A stretch of 48,024 nt of DNA, from positions 1 through 48,024 of the forward strand of contig JAJXWJ010000023.1 in assembly GCA_021781655.1 (NCBI GenBank). Direction: 5' to 3'. Below the pieces are notes generated by a model. That model worked only from the letters and a program-made list of their open reading frames with translations, made no database searches and was not told the DNA's origin. The translations under genes and the position numbers were made by a program. Below, piece by piece: positions 18,063 to 27,238 of the stretch. Origin of the DNA: Bacillota bacterium (GTDB lineage: Bacteria > Bacillota > Clostridia > Clostridiales > Clostridiaceae). Each line of letters starts with the position of its first letter. The first letter of the stretch is position 1.

Positions 18063-19022
18063 TTAAACGATAGTTTTAAATTCGTAACCTTGACCTTTTA
18101 AATAATCTATAATTTGTGGTAAAGCTTTTGCAGTCTGTTCTTTTCCATAAGTATCATGCATTAATATAACTACTTTTTCGTTATTTCCAACTCCATTTTT
18201 AACATTCTGAAATATTTGATCTGAATTAAGTGGTCTACCTTCTGAATCTCTATCATCTACAGTCCAATCTATGCAATAAATTCCTCTGGCTTTAATTGCT
18301 GCATTAAATTGTGGCAAATTCGGATCCTTATAATATACCCTTGAAACATATCCACCTGGAAGTCTAAATATTCTTGTAGTGAACTTTCGTCCTAATGCAT
18401 TACCTATTGCTTTATTAGTTTCATCAAATTCGTTCATAACCCTTGCTACATCCATCTTGTTACCAGGGAAAAGTGAGTTTGCCATATTGATTTGATACTC
18501 ATGAGTATAACTATGATTTCCAATAGAGTTACCATCAGCAGCAATCATTCTAACTACAGCTTTACTTTGTGCACTTTCATCCACCATCTTACCAATTAAA
18601 AAGAAAGTAGCATTTATTCCATAGTGCTTTAATGTATTCAATACCATAGGTGTAACAGTTATTGACGGTCCGTCATCAAAGGTTAAAAATGCAATCTTAT
18701 GGCCATCGTTTTTATAGTTTCCTTGTATAATGTTATATACCTGTGCAGCATCATATGAATTTAAAGGGTTTTCACCTAAATCTTGTACACCTGCAGCCTG
18801 CAACACCTTGTCACTTTTTTCCTTTTTGAACTTGTTTTCAATATTTTTTTCTCCACTATTACTTCTGTTAGCTACAGCAAATGTGTTAATACTATTAGTA
18901 TTAACAGCTTGTACACTTTTTGAATATGAAGATAGTATATTGTATTCATAATAAATAACGCCTGCTAGTAAAACTAAAATTACTATAAACGTCACTTTAT
19001 TAAATTTTTTTCGCCTTTTCAT
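18063..19022 (-). CDS. membrane-anchored polysaccharide deacetylase (NodB domain)
   Basis: 319 aa. A basic N-terminus and one membrane helix (about residues 9-26) precede a Ser/Asn/Lys-rich linker and a NodB domain from about 105. FLTFDDGPS carries the metal and base aspartates, NHSYTHEYQ the HxxxH metal motif, and RLPGGY the motif 3 arginine. CE4 enzymes remove N- or O-acetyl groups from peptidoglycan or another polymer outside the cell. An adjacent PBP gene fits a cell-wall role. The exact substrate is unknown. Confidence 0.92.
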   Translation of the reverse strand: MKRRKKFNKVTFIVILVLLAGVIYYEYNILSSYSKSVQAVNTNSINTFAVANRSNSGEKNIENKFKKEKSDKVLQAAGVQDLGENPLNSYDAAQVYNIIQGNYKNDGHKIAFLTFDDGPSITVTPMVLNTLKHYGINATFFLIGKMVDESAQSKAVVRMIAADGNSIGNHSYTHEYQINMANSLFPGNKMDVARVMNEFDETNKAIGNALGRKFTTRIFRLPGGYVSRVYYKDPNLPQFNAAIKARGIYCIDWTVDDRDSEGRPLNSDQIFQNVKNGVGNNEKVVILMHDTYGKEQTAKALPQIIDYLKGQGYEFKTIV

Positions 19023-19145
19023 ACACTCTTCTCCAATCCCAATTAATAAATATAATTTCCAATTAAATTATAGCACAGCAGTATATAAAATTGAATCAGT
19101 GTAAAAAATTGATATCCTTTACATAATATAAACTTTATATAAACT

Positions 19146-19862
19146 CTATTTAATTATAGAAATCAGATATTTTTCTAATTCCTTGCATTTTTGAGTGTCC
19201 ATATCTTTTGTATTTTCTAATCTATTTTTTATTCCTATTTTTTCATATTTATTATTTCCTAAGGTGTGATATGGAAGCAATTCTACTTTTTCAACATTTT
19301 TAATACCTTTTATTATTTTACCTATTTCCTCAATATGCGAAATAGAATCAGTAAGGTTTGGAACGACTACATGTCTTATCCAAAGCTTTGTTCCTGCTTT
19401 TTCAGCAGCCTCTACAAAATCCATAAAGCCCTTCATATTTTGCCCTGTTAAATTTTTATATTCTTCATTGTTCCTATGCTTTATATCTAAAATAGCTAAG
19501 TCAGTGTATTTTAATATTTCATCATAATCACCGTACCCATATCCTGCAGTATCAATAGTAGTATGAATACCTTCTCTTTTACATAACTTCAATACTTCCA
19601 GTAAGAATTGTGGCTGTAACAAAACCTCTCCTCCTGAAAAAGTTACTCCTCCACCAGATTTTTCAAAATAAGGCTTATATCTTTTTATTTTTTTAAGCAG
19701 TTCCTCTGCTTCTACTTCCTCTCCACCTTCCATAGACCAAGTATCAGGATTATGACAATAAGCACATCTTAGTCTGCAGCCTTGAAAAAAAACTACTGTT
19801 CGTATTCCTGGTCCATCAACTAATCCCATACTTTCTATAGAATGAATTTTTCCCTTTACCAT
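19146..19862 (-). CDS. pflA: pyruvate formate-lyase activating enzyme
   Basis: 238 aa radical-SAM enzyme. Cys29, Cys33 and Cys36 in GCRLRCAYCHNPD bind the [4Fe-4S] cluster; FSGGEVLLQ is the GGE SAM motif. It abstracts hydrogen from the active-site glycine of PFL to make the glycyl radical. Single Fe-S cluster type, without the extra ferredoxin insert of glycerol dehydratase activases. The cognate pflB is 1.3 kb away, separated by three plus-strand genes, an unusual split since the two are usually adjacent. Confidence 0.95.
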   Translation of the reverse strand: MVKGKIHSIESMGLVDGPGIRTVVFFQGCRLRCAYCHNPDTWSMEGGEEVEAEELLKKIKRYKPYFEKSGGGVTFSGGEVLLQPQFLLEVLKLCKREGIHTTIDTAGYGYGDYDEILKYTDLAILDIKHRNNEEYKNLTGQNMKGFMDFVEAAEKAGTKLWIRHVVVPNLTDSISHIEEIGKIIKGIKNVEKVELLPYHTLGNNKYEKIGIKNRLENTKDMDTQKCKELEKYLISIIK

Positions 19863-20064
19863 AATTTTTTCCTCCGTAATGTTTAAATTTGAAGTACAAT
19901 TTCATTATAAACAACACTAATAATTTAATCAACGGACTTTAGAACTTTAAAATAACTATCAATAATTTTAATTATATGATTAAATATCTTAATTTATTTC
20001 AATAAATATATTGATTATTTTAATTTTATGTTTTATAATTTACTCATAAGGTGGTGATAAGGTT

Positions 20065-20430
20065 ATGTCCTACAAAATATTATCTAAATGCCCTGTATGC
20101 AATTCTAATCTCTCGGCCGTTAGACTAAAATGTAAAAAATGCAATACAATTATTGAAAACGACTTTGAATTATCAAAATTTTCTTACTTAAGTACAGAAC
20201 AATTAAATTTTCTAGAAGTATTTGTTAAATGTCGCGGAAATATAAAAGATGTGGAAAGAGATTTAGGCATCTCATATCCAACAGTAAGAGGAAAACTAGA
20301 AGACTTAATCAGTGCACTTGGATACACTCCAGTTAAAGTTAAAGATGAAAATAATGCTGAAGTACTAGCAAAACTTGAAAAAGGTGAAATAACAGCAGAT
20401 GAAGCTATAAAAATTTTAAAAAATAATTAA
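20065..20430 (+). CDS. DUF2089-family zinc-ribbon/HTH regulator
   Basis: 121 aa. Two CxxC knuckles (CPVCNSN at residues 9-12 and CKKC at 23-26) form a zinc ribbon, followed by a sigma-70 region 4-like HTH (QLNFLEVFVKCRGNIKDVERDLGISYPTVRGKLEDLISALGY) and a C-terminal short-helix segment ALAKLEKGEITADEAIKIL. This arrangement defines DUF2089 proteins, usually found with SHOCT-like and membrane-stress proteins. It likely regulates its own three-gene unit. The next gene starts 13 bases after its stop. Confidence 0.88.
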   Translation: MSYKILSKCPVCNSNLSAVRLKCKKCNTIIENDFELSKFSYLSTEQLNFLEVFVKCRGNIKDVERDLGISYPTVRGKLEDLISALGYTPVKVKDENNAEVLAKLEKGEITADEAIKILKNN

Positions 20431-20443
20431 GGGGGAATTAGAA

Positions 20444-20812
20444 ATGAATGAAGAAGTTTCAAAGGTATTAAAAATGTTAGAGGAAGGTAAAATCGATTCT
20501 GAAAAGGCCGCTGCACTAATAGATGCACTAAACAATCATGAAGAATTTGTGGCAACCTCAGCTCCTCAAGATAAAATGCTTAAAGTTAAAGTCATCTCTG
20601 CTAAAGGTGATAATGTTAATGTAAACATACCTGTAAAGTTCATAAATTCAATTGGTTCAGCAATAAAAAGAATTCCTAAAATTCAAGGTGTTGAAGGAAT
20701 AGAGGAAATCGACATTCAAGCTATACTGGAGGCTGTTGGAAGTGGTCTCGATGGAAAAATAGTTGATGTTAAAAGTGAAAATGGCGATATCGTTGAAGTG
20801 ATTATTGAATAA
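20444..20812 (+). CDS. SHOCT-like/YvlB-type protein
   Basis: 122 aa. The N-terminus (EVSKVLKMLEEGKIDSEKAAALIDAL) is the short amphipathic helix-turn-helix segment found in SHOCT-like and LiaX/YvlB proteins, and echoes the tail of the upstream DUF2089 protein. The remainder (residues 45-122) is beta-rich with VKVISAKGDNVNVNIPVKFI and ends in alternating hydrophobics. These proteins accompany envelope-stress regulators. AAGGGGGAAT ribosome site; middle gene of the unit. Confidence 0.8.
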   Translation: MNEEVSKVLKMLEEGKIDSEKAAALIDALNNHEEFVATSAPQDKMLKVKVISAKGDNVNVNIPVKFINSIGSAIKRIPKIQGVEGIEEIDIQAILEAVGSGLDGKIVDVKSENGDIVEVIIE

Positions 20813-20823
20813 AGGTGATAATA

Positions 20824-21084
20824 TTGAAAGTATATTTAAAAGAAAAAGGCGGAAGATCCTTTTTTATCCCTATCCCATTGTCTATTGCAATATTTGGATT
20901 AAACTTCAGTAGCTTTATTATAGGAAAGACCAAAAAATATATTTCTGAAGATGCTTTGGAATATATTGAGTGTGTCGATTATAAAATATTGGCACAAAAC
21001 ATCAAGCTCTTGAAAAAATACAAAGGTCTTAACCTTATAGAAGTTACCTCTGCAGACGGTACATTTATAAAAGTTACAATTTAA
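20824..21084 (+). CDS. hypothetical protein, third member of the DUF2089/SHOCT cassette
   Basis: 86 aa from a TTG at 20824; the alternative GTG at 20815 is part of the AAAGGTGATA ribosome site and is less likely. The chain begins MKVYLKEKGGRSFFIPIPLS, with one weakly hydrophobic stretch (PIPLSIAIFGLNFSSFII) that could touch or enter the membrane, and ends EVTSADGTFIKVTI. The C-terminal half resembles the beta end of its neighbour, so they may share a fold or interact. I do not recognise a family. Confidence 0.65.
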   Translation: MKVYLKEKGGRSFFIPIPLSIAIFGLNFSSFIIGKTKKYISEDALEYIECVDYKILAQNIKLLKKYKGLNLIEVTSADGTFIKVTI

Positions 21085-21087
21085 AAC

Positions 21088-21118
21088 AAAAAGACCTGCC
21101 AAATCGGCAGATCTTTTT
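21088..21118. terminator. bidirectional terminator between the cassette and pflB
   Basis: AAAAAGA-CTGCC stem pairing with GGCAG-TCTTTTT around an AAATC loop, serving the convergent genes. Confidence 0.9.
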
Positions 21119-21126
21119 ATCACCAT

Positions 21127-23358
21127 TTAAAGTTTTTCGTGGAAGGTTCTGTTAATAACTTCTATTTGATGTCCTTTGGATAATCTATTAAAGTTAACTG
21201 CATAACCAGAAACCCTTATTGTAAGTGTAGGATATTTTTCTGGATGGTCCATAGCATCTATTAAAGTATCTCTGTTTAACACATTAACATTTAAATGATG
21301 TGCTCCTTGGCCAAAATATCCATCCATTATGGCTACCAAATTATTAATTCTAACATCTGCCTCATGTCCTAATGCATTTGGAACGATTGAGAAAGTATTT
21401 GATACCCCATCTTCACAACAGCAGTATGGAACCTTTGCAACTGAATTCAAGGATGCAAGTGCCCCTTCAATATCCCTACCATGCATTGGGTTTGCACCTG
21501 GTGCTAACGGTTCTCCTGCCTTTCTTCCATCTGGAGTTGTTCCTGTTTTCTTTCCATACATAACGTTTGAAGTTATTGTAAGTACAGACAAAGTATGTTT
21601 AGCATTTCTATAAGTTGGGTGTTTCTTTAACTCTCCTGAGAACTTTTCAACTATTTCAACTGCAATATTATCTGCTCTATCATCATCATTTCCATATTTC
21701 GGAAAATCACCTTCGGTAATAAAATCTACTGTTATTCCATTTTCTCTTACTGGCTTAACTTTAGCATATTTTATTGCACTTAACGAGTCTATAGCAACAG
21801 AAAAACCTGCAATACCAAACGCCATAAGTCTTCCTACGTTTGTATCATGTAATGCCATTTGACCAGCTTCATAAGCATATTTATCATGCATAAAGTGAAT
21901 AACATTCATAGTATTAACATAAAGTTCACCCATGTATTCAAGTACTTTATAATAATTTGCTTTAACTTTTTCAAAGTCTAATACTTCATCATTAATTGGC
22001 TCAATGTCTGGTACAACCTTTAAACCTTGTTTCTCATCAATACCACCATTAATAGCAAGAAGAAGACATTTTGCTAAATTACATCTTGCTCCAAAGAATT
22101 GCATTTGCTTTCCAACCTGCATAGCAGATACGCAGCATGCAATTGCATAATCATCACCATAAATTGGTCTCATCACTTCATCATTCTCATATTGAATAGA
22201 ATCGGTTAAAATAGACATTTCTGCACAGAATTTTTTAAAGCTTTCTGGCAATCCATCTGACCATAAAACAGTCATATTAGGTTCTGGTGCTGAGCCTAAA
22301 TTTATAAGTGTATGCAAATATCTAAATGAATTTTTTGTAACAAGAGGTCTACCATCTATGCCTACTCCACCGATTGCTTCTGTAACCCAAGTTGGATCTC
22401 CAGCAAACAATTCATTATATTCTGGAGTTCTAAGATGTCTAACAAGTCTTAATTTTATAATAAATTGATCTATTATTTCTTGTGCCAATTCCTCTGTTAG
22501 CAATCCATTTTTTATATCTCTTTCGATATATATATCTAGGAAAGTACTAGTTCTTCCAAGAGACATTGCTGCTCCATTATTTTCCTTAACCCCCGCTAAA
22601 TAACCAAAATATAGAAATTGAGTAGCTTCCACAGCATTTTTAGCTGGCTTTGATATGTCAAAACCATATGAAAGTGCCATTTTCTTTATTTCACCTAAAG
22701 CTCTAATTTGTTCAGAAACTTCTTCTCTAAGCCTAATTAGTTCATCAAGCATATCTCCCTTAAGGTTTTTTAAATCTTTTTTCTTTTGTTCTACTAAATA
22801 ATCTATTCCATAAAGTGTAATCCTTCTATAATCTCCAATAATTCTTCCTCTTCCATATGCATCTGGAAGTCCAGTTAAAACTCCAACTTTTCTAGCAGTC
22901 CTTGTTTCTTCAGAGTAAGCATCAAAAACACCTTGGTTATGAGTTTTTCTGTAATTAGTAAATATATCATGCATCTTTTCGCTCATTTTATAACCATATT
23001 CTTCTAGTGATTGCTCTGCCATTCTAGTTCCACCAAAAGGATTAGTTATTCTTTTTAACGGAGCATCAGTTTGAAGTCCTACTATTGTTTCATATTCTCT
23101 ATCTATATATCCTGGCTTAAAACTGTTTATACCAGAAACCGTTTCAGTATCTACATCTAGAATTCCTTTTTTCAATTCCTGCAAAATCAAGCTACTTGCT
23201 TTATCCCAAACCTTTTTTGTTTTTTCTGTAGTCCCTTTCAAAAAGGACTTGTCACCTTCATATAATTCGTAGTTTTTCTGTATAAAGTCTCTTACATCTA
23301 TGTTCTCTGTCCAATTACCTTCTTTAAAGCCTTCCCATTCTTTAAACATAACCTTCAA
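21127..23358 (-). CDS. pflB: pyruvate formate-lyase (formate C-acetyltransferase)
   Basis: 743 aa, full length. The catalytic cysteine pair is Cys408-Cys409 in AIACCVSAM, and the radical glycine is Gly718 in RVSGYAVNF near the C-terminus. It converts pyruvate and CoA to acetyl-CoA and formate without ferredoxin reduction, in the cytoplasm under anaerobic conditions. Activated by PflA (19146-19862). The start follows AAAGGAGTTGAAGG. The 340-base leader contains paired inverted motifs that may be operators. Confidence 0.97.
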   Translation of the reverse strand: MKVMFKEWEGFKEGNWTENIDVRDFIQKNYELYEGDKSFLKGTTEKTKKVWDKASSLILQELKKGILDVDTETVSGINSFKPGYIDREYETIVGLQTDAPLKRITNPFGGTRMAEQSLEEYGYKMSEKMHDIFTNYRKTHNQGVFDAYSEETRTARKVGVLTGLPDAYGRGRIIGDYRRITLYGIDYLVEQKKKDLKNLKGDMLDELIRLREEVSEQIRALGEIKKMALSYGFDISKPAKNAVEATQFLYFGYLAGVKENNGAAMSLGRTSTFLDIYIERDIKNGLLTEELAQEIIDQFIIKLRLVRHLRTPEYNELFAGDPTWVTEAIGGVGIDGRPLVTKNSFRYLHTLINLGSAPEPNMTVLWSDGLPESFKKFCAEMSILTDSIQYENDEVMRPIYGDDYAIACCVSAMQVGKQMQFFGARCNLAKCLLLAINGGIDEKQGLKVVPDIEPINDEVLDFEKVKANYYKVLEYMGELYVNTMNVIHFMHDKYAYEAGQMALHDTNVGRLMAFGIAGFSVAIDSLSAIKYAKVKPVRENGITVDFITEGDFPKYGNDDDRADNIAVEIVEKFSGELKKHPTYRNAKHTLSVLTITSNVMYGKKTGTTPDGRKAGEPLAPGANPMHGRDIEGALASLNSVAKVPYCCCEDGVSNTFSIVPNALGHEADVRINNLVAIMDGYFGQGAHHLNVNVLNRDTLIDAMDHPEKYPTLTIRVSGYAVNFNRLSKGHQIEVINRTFHEKL

Positions 23359-23699
23359 CTCCTTTGTAATTTTAACAAAAACTTTTCAATCTCAATCTTT
23401 ATTATAGAAATTTTCCCTTATCATTAATATGACTCAAGTCACATTTCTATAATAATATATATTTGGAAAAATACGAATAAAACATATTTTTTATGCTTTA
23501 TATTTCACATTATATCATACATTTTTCAATTTTCAAACTTTGTCGTTCGTATTTTTTTATCCTTACATAAGTATTATTTACAATTTATTCAATTTATATA
23601 TAGCTTATGGAACTATTTTTTGTGATATATTTAAAATCTAGTAAAAAAAATCGTTTCCCATTAAGAGAAACACTTTATTAATTAATAAAAATTATTATT
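23359..23699. other. pflB upstream region with paired inverted motifs
   Basis: No gene is seen. Two inverted elements stand out: AAAAATACGAA (23467-23477) with its exact complement TTCGTATTTTT (23546-23556), 68 bases apart; and TGACT-CA-AGTCA (23430-23441). Either could be a regulator site for anaerobic control of pflB. The TTGTAATTTTAACAA string at 23364 resembles a Rex site but is too short. Confidence 0.45.
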
Positions 23700-24542
23700 T
23701 TAAAAATAAATAGCCAGTGGAAACATTTCAAAATTTCTATTATTTATACTGCTTAGTTCCTTATTATAATCTAACAACTCGCTTCCTAAATTATCGGTTA
23801 TATACTTGGTAAAGTAACTGTTTTGCAAGAAATTAAATCCATTGCCGTTCAAAGACTGAAGAAAGCTTGTATTTTTATTTTCTCCTATTCTAGTTATTTT
23901 CCCTAAAACATTTACTTTACCATGGGTTATATATTCAAAATTGCTTAGACAATGCTTATTTTCAACTGGCACAATACAATTTGCTTTAGGCGTGCATATT
24001 CCCTTTGAATAAAAGCTCAAATTTTTATTGCTTCTCCAATCGTCAAAATATCCTCTAATTTTATTTAAAAAATTTGTATTTACGCGGTTATTGTCACCTT
24101 CAAAGCAACTTTTAATTTCCAATACTCTTATGATATTTTCTAGATACTTGTAAATAGGATTTTCTAAAAGTTCACATTCTAATACAATAAAATCATTTTC
24201 ATGAATATTTTCAAAGGGTTCATCTATGTATACATTTCTTAAAATATTATTTCTAAGAAGAATACTCCTCAAATTCATAAATATATCTATATCCTTTGAA
24301 ATTAGAGCTTCTGTTCTTTGCTGCGCAAATTCCTTAAAAATTTGCACAGAAGCTTCACCTTGTACATATTTACCAAAAAGGTCATAGGAAAATTCACTAA
24401 ACGGCGTTCTGTAATTAATTGTAACTTGTTCCTTTGTACTTTTAGTTTCTGCTTCGATAAATTCATTTACTACTATTGTAAAAAGATTTTGCACCATATC
24501 ACTATTCAAATACAAGGGAATTATTGCTCTATTATCAGCCAT
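23700..24542 (-). CDS. uncharacterised protein, possibly DUF6414-like
   Basis: 280 aa soluble protein without signal peptide or membrane helices. Its opening IPLYLNSDMVQNLFTIVVNEFIE resembles the (Y/F)LN..x(V/I)..L..I..E(G/E)F opening of DUF6414 and similar Firmicute proteins; the rest (LRSILLRNNILRN, ENDFIVLECELLENPIYKYLENIIRVLEI) gives a mixed alpha/beta pattern with an OB-like LECELLENP segment. The ATG follows a GGGGTGAC site. It is a single gene in a long AT-rich gap, with no operon partner. Family assignment is weak. Confidence 0.6.
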   Translation of the reverse strand: MADNRAIIPLYLNSDMVQNLFTIVVNEFIEAETKSTKEQVTINYRTPFSEFSYDLFGKYVQGEASVQIFKEFAQQRTEALISKDIDIFMNLRSILLRNNILRNVYIDEPFENIHENDFIVLECELLENPIYKYLENIIRVLEIKSCFEGDNNRVNTNFLNKIRGYFDDWRSNKNLSFYSKGICTPKANCIVPVENKHCLSNFEYITHGKVNVLGKITRIGENKNTSFLQSLNGNGFNFLQNSYFTKYITDNLGSELLDYNKELSSINNRNFEMFPLAIYF

Positions 24543-24702
24543 ATTATAAATATGTCACCCCGCACAATAAGGCTATTACTATTTATATTTTATTTCTTAA
24601 ACTCCTAGAACAAAACCTACCTTCAATATTGTTTTTACAAAGTGTCTAATTTAACTTTAATTCATATTTTATATTGAATATAAAATTGTGAGGTGCTTGT
24701 TT

Positions 24703-25074
24703 ATGTTTTTACCCTACGACTTAACAAAACTTAAAGATTCTATAAATAAAAGTGTTGAAGATGCTAAAGAAAAATCAGAAAAATTTATAGAAGTATCCAA
24801 AGTTAATCTAGAAATTTTAAATAAAGAAAAAGAAATTACAGATTTATATGCTGAATTAGGGAAAAAAATATACAGAAAATATGATAAAAACAAAACCTTT
24901 GATAGTAGCATTATTGAAGAAAAATGCAAAGAAATAAAAAAAATAAAGGATGAAATTAAGGAATTAAAAAAGAATGTTCTTAAACTTCAAAACAAAAAAC
25001 TATGTCCTGTTTGTGAAAATGAAGTAGATAAACATTCATCTTATTGCAAACATTGCGGCTTTAAACAAAGTTAA
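24703..25074 (+). CDS. coiled-coil protein with C-terminal zinc ribbon
   Basis: 123 aa from the ATG at 24703, seven bases after GTGAGGTG; an upstream in-frame GTG lies inside that site. Residues 5-95 are strongly helical and charged (KDSINKSVEDAKEKSEKFIEV..., KEIKKIKDEIKELKKNVLKL), a coiled coil; residues 100-120 form a double zinc knuckle CPVC...YCKHCGF. This is a common clostridial form (zinc-ribbon domain protein) of unknown role. Its stop overlaps the end of the convergent acyltransferase relic. Confidence 0.78.
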   Translation: MFLPYDLTKLKDSINKSVEDAKEKSEKFIEVSKVNLEILNKEKEITDLYAELGKKIYRKYDKNKTFDSSIIEEKCKEIKKIKDEIKELKKNVLKLQNKKLCPVCENEVDKHSSYCKHCGFKQS

Positions 25075-25440
25075 ATTTCAAAAGCCTCATTGTTTATTTT
25101 ATATCTTCCTTTACCAATAATAAAAGGCAGATAGTTATTAACTATATAACAAATTGGCCAAAAAGCAGCAATACAATCAACGTATTCTTGCCTATATAAT
25201 CAACATTTTAATGATAACATTTTTTTTTATTAATAAATAACTTCTTTAGCTGCTCTATTTTCATTTTAACTATAAACCCTGCTCCACTAAAAATAAGCAT
25301 GTTAAAAACCATAATGGAACATCATAAATCATCCAATTTCCAGTAGAATTAGAATATACCAATCAAAGGATGTATTGCTGCTACTCCAATGAAAAGAATA
25401 TATATACCTGCTTAGCATACTATCAAAACTTAATTTCCGC
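25071..25440 (-). pseudogene. relic of an acyltransferase-3 family membrane protein (C-terminal part)
   Basis: Minus-strand conceptual pieces lie in different frames. One reads GIYILFIGVAAIHPLIGIF; the next, after a shift, reads NSTGNWMIYDVPLWFLTCLF then LVEQGL, where PLWFL(T/P)CLFLVE is typical of OafA-like acyltransferase 3 proteins; a third near the end reads FWPICYIVNNYLPFIIGKGR. Stops and frameshifts separate them and no start remains. Such enzymes move acyl groups across the membrane to surface sugars. Family match rests on these short motifs. Confidence 0.6.
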
Positions 25441-25479
25441 CTATAATTTTAACATTTCAAAGCTTTTTTGTAAATATAG

Positions 25480-26091
25480 CTATAAAACCGACACATTTCT
25501 ATTATTTTTAATATAATATCTCCACAAAAAATCTCTATATTCTTCGGCATAATCGATACCTATTCGCTTAGAAGCTACAATCTCAAAACCCAAATTTTCC
25601 CCTTCTTCTACATATAAATTACTATTTATTACATCTAGGTTATTTAAACTTTTATTTATAGAAAGAGCACTACACAGCTTACCCGGTCCGTTTGATAAAT
25701 TTTTCATCTGAACCTTTGTTAATTCATCATAACTTTTTTTAAACCTATTTTTTGAGATAGTATCCAAACCCTCAAGGGGCTCCAATGCTCTAATTAATAC
25801 TGCCTGTGGTACTCCTTCCTCTCTTGTTACTATATTAAAACAATAATACATACCATAAATTATAAATACATATGAAACGGCTGCTTTGCCATACATAACC
25901 TCTACTCTAGGTGTCCTTTTCCCACCATAAGAATGTGCTGCCTTATCCTCAACACCTAGATATGCTTCTGTTTCAACTATTTTTCCAGAAACCCTTTCCC
26001 CATTTATTTCATGAACCAATACTTTCCCTAGAAGCTCTTTAGCAACAACCCTTGTATCTCTTTCATAAAACAACCTATTAAGCCTCTTCAT
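25480..26091 (-). CDS. 3-methyladenine DNA glycosylase (AAG/MPG family)
   Basis: 203 aa, usual length. GKIVETEAYLGVEDKAAHSYGGKRTPR is the AAG core, with the active-site Glu in VETEAY; YVFIIYGMYYCFNIVT and LIRALEPLEG match the intercalating and binding segments; LSNGPGKLCSALSI is the conserved glycine-proline motif. It removes alkylated purines and hypoxanthine from DNA to start base excision repair. Single gene behind GGAGAAGA. Confidence 0.95.
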   Translation of the reverse strand: MKRLNRLFYERDTRVVAKELLGKVLVHEINGERVSGKIVETEAYLGVEDKAAHSYGGKRTPRVEVMYGKAAVSYVFIIYGMYYCFNIVTREEGVPQAVLIRALEPLEGLDTISKNRFKKSYDELTKVQMKNLSNGPGKLCSALSINKSLNNLDVINSNLYVEEGENLGFEIVASKRIGIDYAEEYRDFLWRYYIKNNRNVSVL

Positions 26092-26130
26092 AAAATCTTC
26101 TCCTATTCGTTAATATTGGGATTTAATCTC

Positions 26131-26199
26131 AAATATATTTAGTAAACAAAATTTTAATTATATTTTAAATTATTAAAAATTTATTTACTAAATATATTT
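26131..26199. repeat. inverted repeat in the glycosylase/CPBP divergent promoter region
   Basis: Perfect 16-base arms AAATATATTTAGTAAA (26131-26146) and its complement (26184-26199) separated by 37 AT-rich bases. Could be paired operator half sites or a long cruciform; pure A/T content lowers its weight. Confidence 0.45.
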
Positions 26200-26285
26200 T
26201 TTTATTTAAACTAATATTTATAAGGTAATTACATTTGTTTAACAACATTGCAACCATACACCTATGCTAGAAAGGATGAATTACT

Positions 26286-27224
26286 ATGAATACTATTTTT
26301 ATTAATAAAAACTCAGAAATACGCTCGGGCTTTAAAATAGCTGTTACCTTTCTATGCTATTTTATATTTACAGCAATATTTTCTATTATAGCTACACTTT
26401 TATACTTAATTTATATGGTTGAAACAAAACAAGTTCAAGCAAGCAATTATGTGAATTTCATTAATAGCATTACTAATTTGAATAATCCATTTTATAATTT
26501 CCTAAATCTTCTTCAATGTTTAGCAATGATACTAGCAGTAACTTTACATTGGAAACATCTTGATAAAAAGCCAATAAGCGATTTAGGGCTTATTAATATA
26601 AAAAAAGGCTATAATGATTTAATTATCGGTTTAATTTTAGGAGCTGCTTCACTTACCATTGTTTTTGTGCTTTTGCTTGAAACTGGTAACATAACATTAA
26701 ATACTTCTATATTTAATCCTACCTTTAGTTTATCACTTATTTCAAGTTTTATTTTATTTATATTTGTAGGTATAAATGAAGAACTGTTTGCGAGAGGATA
26801 TTGCATGACTGTGCTTAAACAGACAGGAAACAAGTGGATAGTTATAATTTTTTCTTCAATAATATTTTCTTTAATGCACTCTTTTAATCCAGACATGACT
26901 TTTCTTAGTTATTTTAATCTGTTCTTGTTTGGTCTTTTTACTGCTTATATGTTTATAAAATCCGGTAATTTATGGCTTTCAATAGGCTATCATATAACCT
27001 GGAACTATTTTGAAGGAAATATATTTGGTTTTAAAGTAAGCGGTCAAGGAACCAACTCTATTTATATAGTACACAATTCGGTTAACAATTTTATTAATGG
27101 AGGTAGCTTTGGTCCTGAAGGTGGCATTACAGTGACCTTTATATTATTACTAGGCTTTGCTTTCATGTGGAAAATTTATAAACCTTCTTATGATAATAAA
27201 CTTAAAGAAAATACTGCAATTTAA
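26286..27224 (+). CDS. CPBP-family intramembrane metalloprotease
   Basis: 312 aa with about eight membrane segments. The CPBP (Abi/CAAX protease) motifs are present: EELFARGY (Glu165, Glu166, Arg170), FSLMHSFNPD (His198) and HITWNYFEG (His236, Asn240). Family members cleave prenylated or leader-bearing peptides, or take part in bacteriocin self-immunity. No bacteriocin gene lies beside it, so its substrate is unknown. It faces the MFS transporter gene convergently with only 14 bases between stops. Confidence 0.92.
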   Translation: MNTIFINKNSEIRSGFKIAVTFLCYFIFTAIFSIIATLLYLIYMVETKQVQASNYVNFINSITNLNNPFYNFLNLLQCLAMILAVTLHWKHLDKKPISDLGLINIKKGYNDLIIGLILGAASLTIVFVLLLETGNITLNTSIFNPTFSLSLISSFILFIFVGINEELFARGYCMTVLKQTGNKWIVIIFSSIIFSLMHSFNPDMTFLSYFNLFLFGLFTAYMFIKSGNLWLSIGYHITWNYFEGNIFGFKVSGQGTNSIYIVHNSVNNFINGGSFGPEGGITVTFILLLGFAFMWKIYKPSYDNKLKENTAI

Positions 27225-27238
27225 CAAAAATGTGTTTA

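Noticed and set aside
23364-23379. Rex site before pflB
   Set aside because: TTGTAATTTTAACAA is shorter than TTGTTAA-N4-TTAACAA and overlaps the ribosome-binding region; match by chance is likely.
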